From NCBI GenBank assembly GCA_028284145.1, contig JANQSH010000018.1:1-32736 (forward strand): a stretch of 32,736 bases of DNA. Reading direction: 5' to 3'. The number at the start of each line of letters is the position of its first letter. Position 1 is the first letter of the stretch. Of the stretch, positions 1 through 7,530 are shown one piece after another. Made by a program: the position numbers and the translations under genes. Source of the stretch: Planctomycetaceae bacterium. GTDB taxonomy: Bacteria; Planctomycetota; Planctomycetia; Planctomycetales; Planctomycetaceae. The notes beneath the pieces were generated by a model that saw only the letters and a program-made list of their open reading frames with translations, ran no database searches and was not told the DNA's origin.

Positions 1-90
1 AGCCCGGGACGCCGGGCGACACTCGATCTGCTGCGGAGTCGGCATCGGGTGCTACACTTTTTCGTTTGCCATACTCCCAACTCCGTGGGT

Positions 91-190
91 GGCAAACAAG
101 TGGATTGAGTCGACCAGGCACGACGCCGGCACCACCAGCGCAGTGGCGCCACCGGGCATCGCGCCCGGCGGCTCATCCGCAACGTTAGCC
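91..190 (+). other. Probable integron attC recombination site
   Basis: Left box GGCAAAC (91-97) and right box GTTAGCC (184-190) are near-complementary. Inside them, GTGGATTGAG (100-109) pairs with CTCATCCGC (172-180) through one wobble and one bulged T. An extrahelical base in the arm is a hallmark of attC sites. The spacers next to the two boxes are AA and AAC. The centre holds a separate hairpin: CCGGGC, a 5-base loop, then GCCCGG. The 100-bp length is within the attC range. The right box departs from the strict GTTRRRY consensus at one base and no integrase is in the window, so the call rests on architecture. It sits directly upstream of a small accessory gene, as expected in a cassette array. 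Confidence 0.5.
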
Positions 191-297
191 AAATCTCAAA
201 ATCCGCGTGATCCCTTCACGGGTTCCTTTCGTTTAAGTGTTGTTGGAGAATTTTTTTTACCGCATGGACGCTCCCATAACCCTGAGGTGGTTGCGCC

Positions 298-1125
298 ATG
301 GCCTTCAAATCATTGAAAAGTTGGCAAGATTGCTCAAAAGAGCGATTAGAAGCAGAACTGAAGTTTGGGAGGGAGCTGCTGGAATCTGCCCCCCACATTT
401 CTACCGCTGACGAAGAAGCAGACTTCGAGGTTGAATGCTGTAATTGGTGCGAGTCGCTCGCCTTCGCTGTAAACTTCGTTTTCGACGGAGAACCAAGGTC
501 ATTTCTGAGTGTTCTCGGACACTACAACTCTGTATACGGTGAGGAAGTGGGAAACTTCACCGACTGGAAGAAGCCGTGGGCCAATTCTGAAGAGCGTTTG
601 CACACCCTCGAACACTTTGTCGATATTCTCGAAAATTGGGTTGCAAGGTTATACGCCAAGTTCCAAGGAGAGAGCGAGGCAATGCGTGAAATCCTAGCTT
701 ACCTCTACGAAAGCGGTGGTATTGCAGAGCAATATTCTGTGCAAGTTGCTTGTGAATTTGATCCCCAGTTTCTGGGGTGGCTTCTTCACAATCTGTCGCA
801 AGACAAACTCGTCTCCGTAAGTGGAGCTGCTGTGTCTCTGACCGACCTGGGCTACGCTCATCTGGAGAGTGTAACCGACCGCAGTTTCAGTCGTTCGACC
901 GCTGACGAGCCACCAACTCAGTCCACATCGAACAACGCAAGCGACTTTTGCACCTGGTTCAATTCCTGGGTTGGCATCATTGGTATTGTTGTAACTATCT
1001 TGGGAATTCTGGCGGGGTCTGTACTTCGCCGGGTGAGAGCGAGTATTTTGTATAACAAGGCGCTCAACCTGATGCCGGTTGCCGTCTCTGCCCGACGCGG
1101 ATATTCTAGCATCGATCTCGCTTGA
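298..1125 (+). CDS. Hypothetical membrane-anchored protein, cassette-like
   Basis: A 275-residue protein I do not recognise. The start is ATG at 298, preceded by the Shine-Dalgarno-like GAGGTGG with a 7-base spacer. The first 210 or so residues are soluble and acidic with many Trp and Glu. A Ser/Thr-rich linker follows, then one strong transmembrane segment at about residues 224-243 (WVGIIGIVVTILGILAG) ending in Arg residues. This suggests a soluble N-terminal domain tethered by a C-terminal anchor. The last 30 or so codons run into DNA resembling the left half of an attC site (1050-1070), so the native stop may have been lost and the tail may be read-through. The gene lies just after a probable attC and just before a HEPN gene, a typical integron-cassette setting. 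No function is proposed. Confidence 0.65.
   Translation: MAFKSLKSWQDCSKERLEAELKFGRELLESAPHISTADEEADFEVECCNWCESLAFAVNFVFDGEPRSFLSVLGHYNSVYGEEVGNFTDWKKPWANSEERLHTLEHFVDILENWVARLYAKFQGESEAMREILAYLYESGGIAEQYSVQVACEFDPQFLGWLLHNLSQDKLVSVSGAAVSLTDLGYAHLESVTDRSFSRSTADEPPTQSTSNNASDFCTWFNSWVGIIGIVVTILGILAGSVLRRVRASILYNKALNLMPVAVSARRGYSSIDLA
1050..1070 (+). other. attC-like left half-site, right half not found
   Basis: GTATAACAAGGCGCTCAACC has the layout of an attC left arm: an AAC-ending box, AA, then an arm sequence. No complementary right arm ending in GTTATAC is seen before the next gene. It lies inside the 3' end of the preceding reading frame, so it may be a cassette junction that lost its right half. 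Chance resemblance is possible. Confidence 0.3.
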
Positions 1126-1149
1126 AACCGATGCCGGAGTCCTGACGCC

Positions 1150-1569
1150 GTGGCAATGCCAAGTTCACCGAACGCCCGACTGTTCTATCGGGCCGCGAAA
1201 CAACGTTTCGAGGACGCCGAGTTCCTCTTGGACGTTGAGCGCACCACCGCCGCAGTTTACTTGGCCGGATACAGCGTCGAATGTATACTTAAGGCGTTGA
1301 TTTTGGCGGTCGTCCCACGAGCGCAAGAAGCTGAAATCCTTGCGATTTTTCGTGGTGCTCGAGCGCACGATTATGATTGGTTACTGCGATTGTACGGCGA
1401 ACGAGGCGGTCCCAGATTGCCAGCAGAATTGGTTCCTCATTCCGCACGCGTCAACACTTGGTCGACGGACATGCGCTATTCCCCCGGCACGATCGCGTTG
1501 CGTGATGCGAAGGCGTTTCTAGACTCCGCTGTGGAAATCCTTACGTGGGCAGATGGACGATTATTATGA
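1150..1569 (+). CDS. HEPN domain protein
   Basis: A 139-residue helical protein of the PF05168-type HEPN family. The pattern is visible in order: a first helix with RFEDAEFLL (about residues 19-27), the helix AAVYLAGYSVECILKALIL (34-52), the RAHDYDWLLRLYG block (71-83) matching the family's R-T-H-D-L segment, and a late RYSPG. R68 and H73 form an Rx4H arrangement, the motif of RNase-active HEPN toxins, though whether it is catalytic here is unknown. The start is GTG at 1150 with GGAG about 11 bases upstream; ATG at 1156 is the alternative. Its stop overlaps the start of the next gene by 4 bp (ATGA), so the two are translationally coupled. HEPN proteins normally pair with a minimal nucleotidyltransferase, but the partner here is not one. 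Confidence 0.75.
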   Translation: MAMPSSPNARLFYRAAKQRFEDAEFLLDVERTTAAVYLAGYSVECILKALILAVVPRAQEAEILAIFRGARAHDYDWLLRLYGERGGPRLPAELVPHSARVNTWSTDMRYSPGTIALRDAKAFLDSAVEILTWADGRLL

Positions 1570-1886
1570 GTAACACGAATAGCAAACAGATCGATCGAGA
1601 AGTCCAACAGGTCTTGGATGTGCTTGCCGAATACAAGGACTCTCATCCGAACGCGGATATTGATGCTAAGCCTCAAAACTCCGTGTCAATTCGTGTGCGG
1701 ATCATTGATTCCGATTTCGAAGGGATGGATCGGGTGGATCGGGAACCGCCGGTCTGGAAGATATTGAAAACCCTACCCGATGACGTGGTTTCCAACATCA
1801 CGATGCTCTTGCTGCTCACTCCCAAGGAAGCCGAAAGCTCGTTGGCAAATCTGGAGTTCAATGATCCCCTTCCTTCGCGATTGTGA
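1566..1886 (+). CDS. Small partner of the HEPN gene, BolA-like pattern
   Basis: A 106-residue protein starting at ATG 1566, which overlaps the HEPN stop by 4 bp. An in-frame start at 1545 exists but lies inside the HEPN gene. The central part reads V-x-I-x-D-x-D-F-E-G-x-x-R-V-x-R with a downstream V-W-K-x-L and a late LLLLTPKEA. The order and spacing resemble the BolA fold core (D-x-F-E-G, R-V-x-R, V-Y-x-A-L, L-T-P-E-E-W). This is pattern reading, not an established assignment. No metal-binding His or Cys typical of BolA is obvious. The tight coupling suggests it acts with the HEPN protein, perhaps as antitoxin or regulator, but no such pair is known to me. Confidence 0.55.
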   Translation: MSNTNSKQIDREVQQVLDVLAEYKDSHPNADIDAKPQNSVSIRVRIIDSDFEGMDRVDREPPVWKILKTLPDDVVSNITMLLLLTPKEAESSLANLEFNDPLPSRL

Positions 1887-1970
1887 CATACGCGGTGTAA
1901 TCACTTGTTCAAGCGGCATTTCGCGTCGCCATTCTGTCGCTAACCCACGCCGCACAAGAACCACTCGAAT

Positions 1971-2672
1971 GTGAAAACTCTCAAGCGAATCATCGAAAAC
2001 AACGACACGAAGCGGGGCCGCATCTTTGACCTCGCCATTCAATCGCTGATTATTCTCTCGCTCGTCACATTCTCCATAGAGACGCTTCCTGATCTTTCCG
2101 AATCCACTCGTCGTTGGCTGCGATACATCGAAATCGCAACGGTCGGAATCTTCACAATCGAATACATACTGCGGATTATCGTCGCTGACCGAAAACTTGG
2201 ATTCATCTTTAGCTTCTATGGCCTTGTCGATCTACTGTCGATTCTGCCGTTCTACATCGCGTCCGGCGTCGATCTTCGCTCCGTTCGCGTTTTCCGACTA
2301 CTTCGCCTATTCCGGGCACTCAAGATCGTCCGCTACAACAAAGCCATTCGTCGCTTCCATCGTGCGTTGTTGATCGCCCGCGAAGAACTCATCCTTTATC
2401 TACTTGTCATGTTGATGCTTCTTTATTTCGCCGCCGTAGGTATTTACTACTGCGAGCACGAAGCACAACCGAAAGAATTCGCATCAGTCTTTCACAGCTT
2501 ATGGTGGGCTGTTGCCACACTTTCGACGGTTGGTTACGGTGATGTCTATCCTGTAACGACTGGTGGCCGCATTTTCACGTTTGTCATGCTGCTGATTGGT
2601 CTGGGCGTCATTTCCGTTCCTGCTGGTATTATCGCATCGGCATTTTCAAAAGCGCGCGAAATGGACGACTGA
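1971..2672 (+). CDS. Voltage-gated-type potassium channel (ion transporter family)
   Basis: A 233-residue six-helix channel subunit. Hydrophobic segments S1 to S3 are followed by an S4 helix with regularly spaced arginines (RSVRVFRLLRLFRALKIVR, about residues 103-121). Next come S5, a pore loop and S6. The potassium selectivity filter TVGYGD is at residues 186-191. No cytoplasmic RCK or cyclic-nucleotide domain follows, and the protein ends about 40 residues after the filter. The start is GTG at 1971; no strong Shine-Dalgarno is visible, so it is less certain than the reading frame. A hairpin terminator lies just downstream. Family knowledge predicts a tetrameric inner-membrane potassium channel. 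It sits among cassette-like genes and may have been acquired with them. Confidence 0.9.
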   Translation: MKTLKRIIENNDTKRGRIFDLAIQSLIILSLVTFSIETLPDLSESTRRWLRYIEIATVGIFTIEYILRIIVADRKLGFIFSFYGLVDLLSILPFYIASGVDLRSVRVFRLLRLFRALKIVRYNKAIRRFHRALLIAREELILYLLVMLMLLYFAAVGIYYCEHEAQPKEFASVFHSLWWAVATLSTVGYGDVYPVTTGGRIFTFVMLLIGLGVISVPAGIIASAFSKAREMDD

Positions 2673-2692
2673 CAAATAAGACAGAACAAAGC

Positions 2693-2725
2693 GGTGAGCC
2701 GGAGTTGGCTCGCCTTTCGGTTTTT
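2693..2725 (+). terminator. Rho-independent terminator after the potassium channel
   Basis: GGTGAGCC (2693-2700) pairs with GGCTCGCC (2707-2714) across a 6-base loop, giving 8 pairs with one G-U. The tract TTTCGGTTTTT follows. The position, 20 bp after the channel stop, fits. Confidence 0.75.
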
Positions 2726-2757
2726 CAAAGTCGTTTTCTTCGTTTACAGTTCTTGGT

Positions 2758-3447
2758 GTGGCAACGCTAAGCCCGTTGGCCCGCCAACCCGATTACCTTG
2801 ATCATTCCGTCAACGAGGATTCCCAATTGGAAGATCCCAATACCCGACCGACTTTCACAGCAATCGGTTTGCGATTGCTGGCGTTCCCGTCTTCAATTGC
2901 ATTCGTCGTATTGAGATTCGTTGTTCGCGCGATCGGGATCATCATTCTGCCCGTCGAAATCGTATTCACGCTCTTTGGCTTCGGTATCGGGTGGATGTCG
3001 CACAAATTGTGGCATTCCGTTTTGGAAACGAACAACGATACCGTGTTCACGGAAGAGGCCGACAACGTCGCGTCCAATTGGAAACAGTGGGGGCGGCACA
3101 TGACCGAGGCCGGCTACGACACCCTGACTGTGATCCTAATGATTGTGTTCATTTCACGAATCGGATTTGGTTTTGCAATCGACAAGCGCGTTGATGCTAT
3201 TCTCGGAAACCGCGAATACCTCTTTTGGTTTCCCTTCTGGCTCGCGTCGTTTATTCCATTTATCATTCGAATTAGAATGCATTCAACTCGTGATTCATTC
3301 GGCGGAAGAGGACGGAACAATGGGATGCACCGTATGTCCGCGTTATGTATAATCCACACGCCACGGACAATCGATGATCCGCGGCAACGCTACTTGCAAA
3401 AATGCCTGCAGGCCGGCTATCCTATTCAAATGGAGACAATCAAATGA
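2758..3447 (+). CDS. Hypothetical multi-pass membrane protein
   Basis: A 229-residue protein starting at GTG 2758; family not recognised. At least three hydrophobic regions are visible: about residues 37-80 (two helices), 119-139, and 154-172 with WFPFWLASFIPFIIRI. A polar loop with two WxxW-like stretches separates the first pair from the rest. The final 50 or so residues are hydrophilic and run through an attC-like sequence and the promoter region of the downstream toxin-antitoxin pair; the stop TGA overlaps the antitoxin ATG by 4 bp. The tail may therefore be artefactual, with the original C-terminus lost at a cassette junction. No function is proposed. Confidence 0.55.
   Translation: MATLSPLARQPDYLDHSVNEDSQLEDPNTRPTFTAIGLRLLAFPSSIAFVVLRFVVRAIGIIILPVEIVFTLFGFGIGWMSHKLWHSVLETNNDTVFTEEADNVASNWKQWGRHMTEAGYDTLTVILMIVFISRIGFGFAIDKRVDAILGNREYLFWFPFWLASFIPFIIRIRMHSTRDSFGGRGRNNGMHRMSALCIIHTPRTIDDPRQRYLQKCLQAGYPIQMETIK
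3312..3347 (+). other. attC-like sequence, possibly internally deleted
   Basis: ACGGAACAATGGGATGCACC (3312-3331) resembles an attC left arm, with an AAC box, AA, then arm. Sixteen bases later CGTTATGT resembles a right box. The middle would be nearly absent, so this could be a collapsed site or coincidence. It lies between the membrane protein and the toxin-antitoxin pair, where a cassette boundary would be expected. Confidence 0.25.
3348..3353 (+). promoter_or_regulatory. Possible -10 box of the toxin-antitoxin operon
   Basis: A perfect TATAAT lies 91 bp before the antitoxin start. No convincing -35 box is found 17 bp upstream, so this is weak support for a promoter driving the toxin-antitoxin pair separately from the upstream gene. 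Confidence 0.3.
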
Positions 3448-3662
3448 CTGACCTGCTCGAACAAGCATTTGCCCAAGCATCAAAGCTCCCGCCCAAAGAG
3501 CAGGATGCAATTGCCGATTGGCTGCTGAAGGAACTGGAAGCCGAAAACCGATGGGATAGAGCTTTTGCTGCCTCGCAGGATACTCTGTCCAGACTGGGTT
3601 CCGAAGCACTCGCCGAACATCATCAGGGCAACACGCAAGAGCTTGATCCCGACAAACTATGA
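3444..3662 (+). CDS. Addiction-module antitoxin (ParE/RelE partner)
   Basis: A 72-residue acidic protein starting at ATG 3444 behind GGAG (3432-3435). The composition and order match the small antitoxin family of the form LLEQAxxxxxKLPPxEQDAIAxWLLxELEAE, then RWDxAFAxSQDxLxxLxxEALAEH and a C-terminal LDPDKL. These antitoxins have no classical DNA-binding domain and neutralise a ParE/RelE-superfamily toxin encoded immediately downstream. The stop overlaps the toxin start by 4 bp (ATGA), so the pair is translationally coupled. Such modules are common integron-cassette cargo, consistent with the surroundings. Confidence 0.85.
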   Translation: MTDLLEQAFAQASKLPPKEQDAIADWLLKELEAENRWDRAFAASQDTLSRLGSEALAEHHQGNTQELDPDKL

Positions 3663-3928
3663 TCTCCAAAACCACTAAGCGATTTCGCGACGCGCTGGCC
3701 GAATTGCCCAAAGACATCCAGCGACAAGCACAGGAATCCTACAAACTATTCAGCCAGGATCCCAATCACCCAAGCCTTCGATTCAAAAAGGTCCACGCGA
3801 CCGAGCCTGTTTATTCGGCACGGATAAACATCGATTATCGGGCGGTTGGCATCATGGACGGCAAAGAAATCATTTGGTTTTGGATCGGTTCTCATGCAGC
3901 ATACGACAAGCTGCTGGAACAACTATAG
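3659..3928 (+). CDS. ParE/RelE-superfamily toxin
   Basis: An 89-residue basic protein coupled to the antitoxin by an ATGA overlap. Features of the superfamily are present: an N-terminal helix pair (TKRFRDALAELPKDIQRQAQESYKLF), the HPSLRFKKV segment, central strands with YSARINIDYRAVG, and a C-terminal WIGSHAAYDKLL. The G-S-H-x-x-Y-D-K ending is typical of HigB/YoeB-like members. Family knowledge predicts either a ribosome-dependent mRNA endonuclease or a gyrase poison; sequence alone does not separate these. The length is standard for the family and the gene appears intact. Confidence 0.85.
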   Translation: MISKTTKRFRDALAELPKDIQRQAQESYKLFSQDPNHPSLRFKKVHATEPVYSARINIDYRAVGIMDGKEIIWFWIGSHAAYDKLLEQL

Positions 3929-4381
3929 GCTGCATAACCCGTATATGGCATTGTGAATCAAGAGCGCGCAGGTTCATTTTCTGAAAAAGAACTGTCGCTC
4001 TTTTTCACGCTCTGTGGAGTCTCTTCGGGCCGAATCACAGCACACTCTGCGGGAATGAATGCCGCAGGAGACAACGGCACGCGGTGCGATGCCCTCCCTT
4101 TTCGTCATTCCTGCGAACGCAGGAATCCATTCTTCATAACCTGGATACCCGTCTTCGCGGGGATGACTTGCTTTGCTTTCGTCATAAAGAGCCACTGACC
4201 AGCGAGAATGTCGCATGCGGGTTGTTGAAGTTTCTCAACATTTTTTGCCCACGATATGCTGCACTTTCGCAACATGTCCTCTTTTGTGACCTATGCTTGA
4301 CAAACAAAGCTCGGAATTCTGAATTTCCCTTCGTCAGGAAGGCCGGTTAATCGGCACAATCGTCACTACCGCGAGGCCAAC
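3929..4381. other. Intergenic region with one dispersed repeat
   Basis: About 450 bp without a credible gene. It contains the palindromic dispersed repeat at 4104-4167. A small hairpin CTGCGG-GAATGAATG-CCGCAG lies near 4050, without a T-tract. Short frames across it on both strands run through the repeat and look spurious. No R1 copy is present. Confidence 0.6.
4104..4167. repeat. Palindromic dispersed repeat (GTCATTCCTGCGAACGCAGG type)
   Basis: The left arm GTCATTCCTGCGAACGCAGG continues into AATCCAT. The right arm CTGGATACCCGTCTTCGCGG continues into GGATGAC. The ends GTCAT/GATGAC and ATCCA/TGGAT are inverted. Repeats of this wording are widespread in unrelated bacterial genomes. A damaged relative is at 7679-7728. 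Confidence 0.75.
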
Positions 4382-5257
4382 ATGTCTGTCGAAACCATTC
4401 AACCGCAGGAGTTTCTCAAACGTCTGGAAGATCTGCCGGAGCTGAAACCGTTTCCGGCTGCAGCGGCCAAACTTTGTTCGGCCTGCAAAGATCCCGACGC
4501 CTCGCCCAAACAGATCGTCGAGATCATTACGTGCGATCCCGGATTGGCGGCCAAACTGCTGCAAGTCTCAAACAGTTCAATGTACGGCTTCTCGGGCAGG
4601 ATTCGTACGATCGATCATGCGGTTGTTTTACTCGGCTCGAAAAAAGTACGCGATCTCGCGCTGTCAATGGCTGGGGCGGAAGTCTTCTCACAGGGGGACG
4701 AAGCCAAAGATGAACGCAACACACTTTGGAAACATTCACTCGCGGTCGCGACCATTTCGCGATTGATCGCACCACACGTCAATAACGTCGTTCCCGAAGA
4801 GGCGTTTCTGGCTGGCATCTTCCACGATGTCGGCAAGCTGGTCTTTTATGACCTGATTCCCGCTGAGTATTCCGAAATGCATGGCCGTATTGATCCATCA
4901 CATCGTGTCGAAGCCGAGAATGAATCATTCGGCATCGACCATGCAGAACTCGGACTGGAATGTGCTGATGACTGGGGACTGCCGCAGGAAATTGGCAACG
5001 CGATCGGCTCGCACCATAACCGTGCAGATACCGATACGAATATTACTCGCGTGGTGCAACTCGCAAATCCGCTGGCACACCTGTGGGATTTGCAGCAGCC
5101 CGAATGCGAGGAAGTGTCCGAAGAAGAATCCAACGAGGTGTCGGAACAATTGGCCGCGTTGATTGAAGCGGCCGACTTGTCGATGGATGTCGGCACATTG
5201 ACCGGCATCCGCATAACGGCTTCATCCGTGTTTGCGGAAATTTCCACAGTCTTTTGA
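4382..5257 (+). CDS. HDOD domain protein
   Basis: A 291-residue cytoplasmic protein of the HDOD family (HD-related output domain, signalling or regulatory). The N-terminal half shows the typical PAAAAKLCSACKDPDASPKQIVEIITCDPGL... block (about 25-55), then KLLQVSNSSMYG and the AVVLLGSKKVRDLAL segment. An HD pair lies in GIFHDVGKLV at residues 148-149, and a later SHHN near residue 210 resembles other HD-family histidines. Many HDOD proteins lack phosphohydrolase activity. The start ATG 4382 follows the leader GCGAGGCCAAC; the potassium channel downstream uses nearly the same leader. The next gene starts 38 bp after the stop, suggesting one operon. Confidence 0.88.
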   Translation: MSVETIQPQEFLKRLEDLPELKPFPAAAAKLCSACKDPDASPKQIVEIITCDPGLAAKLLQVSNSSMYGFSGRIRTIDHAVVLLGSKKVRDLALSMAGAEVFSQGDEAKDERNTLWKHSLAVATISRLIAPHVNNVVPEEAFLAGIFHDVGKLVFYDLIPAEYSEMHGRIDPSHRVEAENESFGIDHAELGLECADDWGLPQEIGNAIGSHHNRADTDTNITRVVQLANPLAHLWDLQQPECEEVSEEESNEVSEQLAALIEAADLSMDVGTLTGIRITASSVFAEISTVF

Positions 5258-5294
5258 TCGAATCGCTCTCATCTCACAGTCGCGAGGCCAGATC

Positions 5295-6029
5295 ATGTTT
5301 GTCGACTCCAGTTTGAATCGCCTGTTCAACGTTGGTGTGTTTGCGCTGGGGACAATTTGTGTCGGGACGATTGGTTACACTCTACTGGAGGGCTGGTCGG
5401 TTTTCGATTCGATGTATATGACGGTCATCACCCTTTCCACGGTCGGGTATGGCGAAATCCACGAACTGACCACGGCTGGCCGCAGCTTTTCCACACTGCT
5501 GATTTTCCTCAGCATTCTGACGATGACCTTTCTGACCGCTACGCTGACCAGCTTTATTGTGGAAAACGATATGGGAGGTCACTTCATCCGGAGAAAAATC
5601 ATGAAAACGATATCTCAACTTTCAGGGCACACGGTGATCTGTGGTGCGGGCAGCATGGCCGAGACCGTCATCGAACGGCTGATGAAGAAACGGAAAGATG
5701 TTGTGGTGATTGATGATGATCCCAGGCGTCTGGAAGGTCTGAGATCGCGTTGGCGGAAACTACTGACGCTGGAGGGAGATCCGACGAATGAAATGACGCT
5801 CGCCCAGGCAAATGTTCTGGAAGCGGCCCACATGATTGCCGCTCTCGATTCGGAAATGGATAATCTGCTGGTGGCAATTACCTGCAAAGATATCCGCGGC
5901 GACATCACCGTTTTTGCCAATTCCAACGATGTGACGATCGCCAACCGAATGCGCAAAGCGGCGGTCGATGAAGTGATCTCCCCCAGCCAGCTTGTCGGAG
6001 AACACGTGGCGAACAAAATCCTGGCATAG
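5295..6029 (+). CDS. Two-TM potassium channel with TrkA-N (RCK) domain
   Basis: A 244-residue protein with start ATG 5295 behind GCGAGGCCAGATC. TM1 is at about residues 10-30, then a pore loop with the filter TVGYGE at 49-54, then TM2 at about 63-88. A cytoplasmic Rossmann domain begins with VICGAGSMAETVIERL (about 114-129), the glycine-rich NAD-binding loop, followed by VVVIDDDPRRLE. It ends soon after the Rossmann fold, so the TrkA-C domain of MthK/Kch-type channels is missing. The filter ends in E rather than D, which occurs in prokaryotic channels. It is probably co-transcribed with the HDOD gene and is the second potassium channel in the window. Confidence 0.9.
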   Translation: MFVDSSLNRLFNVGVFALGTICVGTIGYTLLEGWSVFDSMYMTVITLSTVGYGEIHELTTAGRSFSTLLIFLSILTMTFLTATLTSFIVENDMGGHFIRRKIMKTISQLSGHTVICGAGSMAETVIERLMKKRKDVVVIDDDPRRLEGLRSRWRKLLTLEGDPTNEMTLAQANVLEAAHMIAALDSEMDNLLVAITCKDIRGDITVFANSNDVTIANRMRKAAVDEVISPSQLVGEHVANKILA

Positions 6030-6097
6030 CCGAATGGCTTCCTTTCGTTTTCGTGAGCATGCCATAAGTCGGTCAGGGTTATTTCGACATGGAGTGC

Positions 6098-6119
6098 AGA
6101 CCAAAAAGTAAACGGCTTT
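6098..6119 (+). repeat. R1 right-end remnant joined head-to-tail with the next R1
   Basis: GACCAAAAAGTAAACGGCTT resembles the last 20 or so bases of R1 (GAAAAGGTAAACTGCTCTA) and runs directly into the TTAGAGCG start of the R1 copy at 6118. It looks like the stub of an adjoining tandem copy. Confidence 0.45.
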
Positions 6120-6326
6120 AGAGCGTATTACGCTCTTCTGTGGCGCGAAAATCATTTTTTGACCTGCAAACGCAGTGCCTTACCAAGGCTTTGTTTTGGG
6201 GTGCGGATTAACATAGCCCGCTCCGTTGTCGCTGCCTGTAACTTCATCAAACCCGACTTTTCGTCTTGATGGTCCAATCGTTCCCCACGAGTGAGAACTG
6301 TCACACGAAAAGAGAAACAGCTTTAG
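6118..6326 (+). repeat. R1 repeat, interrupted by an R2 repeat
   Basis: The left half (6118-6175) has the palindrome GAGCGTATTACGCTC at 6121-6135, TGTGGCGCGA and CTGCAAACGCAG. The right half resumes at about 6281 with CCCCACGAG, GTCACACGAAAAG and a final GCTTTAGAG. Between them lies a full R2 repeat (6174-6276). Removing R2 restores an R1 of normal length. It lies between the potassium channel and the MoxR gene. Confidence 0.85.
6174..6276 (+). repeat. R2 repeat, copy 1 (inside R1)
   Basis: Begins AGTGCCTTACCAAGGC and ends GTCTTGATGGTCCA. Shared landmarks with the other copies are TTTGTTTTGGGGT, CCGTTGTCGCT and AACTTCATCAAACCC. It is inserted in the central part of an R1 element. Confidence 0.85.
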
Positions 6327-6450
6327 AGCCTCTCCGGTCGTTGGCAACTTGCGAGTGATCTGCGTAGAATCGATCCGTTCGTTATCCAGCCCGATCATAC
6401 GTTGTTCATGGGCATTGATTTGATTTCTGGCCGAAGAAACTGGGAACACC

Positions 6451-7467
6451 TTGGCTGCTGAAAAACGTGACTTCGACGAATTTCTGGAGAAGTTCAAAAA
6501 CCATCACGATTTGATGGTAGATGAACTGCAGAAGGTAATTATTGGCCAGCATGCCGTGATCGATCAGATTCTGGCTGCCATCTTCACTGGTGGTCATTGC
6601 CTGCTGGTGGGCGTTCCAGGTTTGGCGAAAACCTTGATTGTCAGCACGATTGCCCGCATTCTCGATGCGCGGTTCAAGCGGATTCAGTTTACTCCCGACC
6701 TGATGCCTTCTGATATCACCGGTACGAACGTGCTGGAAGAGACGGATTCCGGGCGGCGCGAATTCCGATTTGTCCAGGGACCAGTCTTTACGAACATCCT
6801 GCTGGCAGATGAAATCAACCGCACACCTCCCAAAACTCAGGCAGCCCTGCTGCAGGCAATGCAGGAGCATGAAGTGACCGTGGGTCAGCAGACTTATCGT
6901 TTGCCGGAACCATTCTTCGTGATTGCCACACAAAACCCGATCGAGCAGGAGGGAACCTATCCACTTCCGGAGGCACAACTCGACCGTTTCATGTTCAATG
7001 TGAAGGTCGATTACCCATCGTTTGAAGAAGAGCAGAAGATCCTCGACGCGACGACGTCCGGAGAAAAGGTGGACATCCGCAAAGTGCTCACCTCCAAATC
7101 GATCATCTTCCTGCAACGGCAGATTAATCAGATCGAAGCAACTCCACGAACGATTCAATATGTGGCCCACCTGGTCCGAGCGACGCGGCCCTCGGATAAA
7201 TTCGCTCCTTCTTTTGTCAAAGAGATGGTTGACTGGGGAGCGGGACCTCGCGCGGGACAATATCTGATTGCCGGTGCCAAGGCGACTGCTGCGATGGATG
7301 GCCGTCCGAGTATCTCTCTGGATGATGTCCGCCAGGTTGCGGTACCGGTTTTGCGGCACCGCGTCTCGACCAACTTCCAGGCACAGGCTGAGGGAATGGC
7401 GAGTGAGGACGTCATCGAACGTTTGCTGAAAAATGTCCCCGAGCCGCCGATCAAAAAGTACGAATAA
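6451..7467 (+). CDS. MoxR-family AAA+ ATPase
   Basis: A 338-residue ATPase of the MoxR family, chaperone-like AAA+ proteins that assist maturation of partner complexes. Walker A is GVPGLAKT (54-61). Walker B is ILLADE (116-121), followed by INRTPPKTQAALLQAMQE. The sensor-1 stretch ATQNPIEQEGTYPLPEAQ starts near 159 and a Q-L-D-R-F motif follows. The length is normal. The start is TTG at 6451 with GGGA 6 bases upstream; an in-frame stop at 6421 rules out a longer N-terminus except CTG 6427. MoxR genes usually precede DUF58, transglutaminase and VWA genes; here it stands alone between R1-containing spacers. Confidence 0.93.
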   Translation: MAAEKRDFDEFLEKFKNHHDLMVDELQKVIIGQHAVIDQILAAIFTGGHCLLVGVPGLAKTLIVSTIARILDARFKRIQFTPDLMPSDITGTNVLEETDSGRREFRFVQGPVFTNILLADEINRTPPKTQAALLQAMQEHEVTVGQQTYRLPEPFFVIATQNPIEQEGTYPLPEAQLDRFMFNVKVDYPSFEEEQKILDATTSGEKVDIRKVLTSKSIIFLQRQINQIEATPRTIQYVAHLVRATRPSDKFAPSFVKEMVDWGAGPRAGQYLIAGAKATAAMDGRPSISLDDVRQVAVPVLRHRVSTNFQAQAEGMASEDVIERLLKNVPEPPIKKYE

Positions 7468-7530
7468 AGCGTGAATTTTGCTTTTTCGTGTCTGTGTCAA
7501 TCGGTTTTTGTCTGTGGAAGCTGTCGCACA

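Noticed and set aside
89-316. A 75-codon frame at the left edge
   Set aside because: It runs through the attC candidate and overlaps the better supported gene at 298 in another frame.
1884-1970. A further attC site between the HEPN pair and the potassium channel
   Set aside because: CTTGTTCAAGCGGC and CGCTAACCC are suggestive but no complementary pair of arms with the right spacing could be built.
3953-4350. Small frames around the palindromic repeat after the toxin gene
   Set aside because: They cross the dispersed repeat on both strands and show no ribosome sites or similarity.
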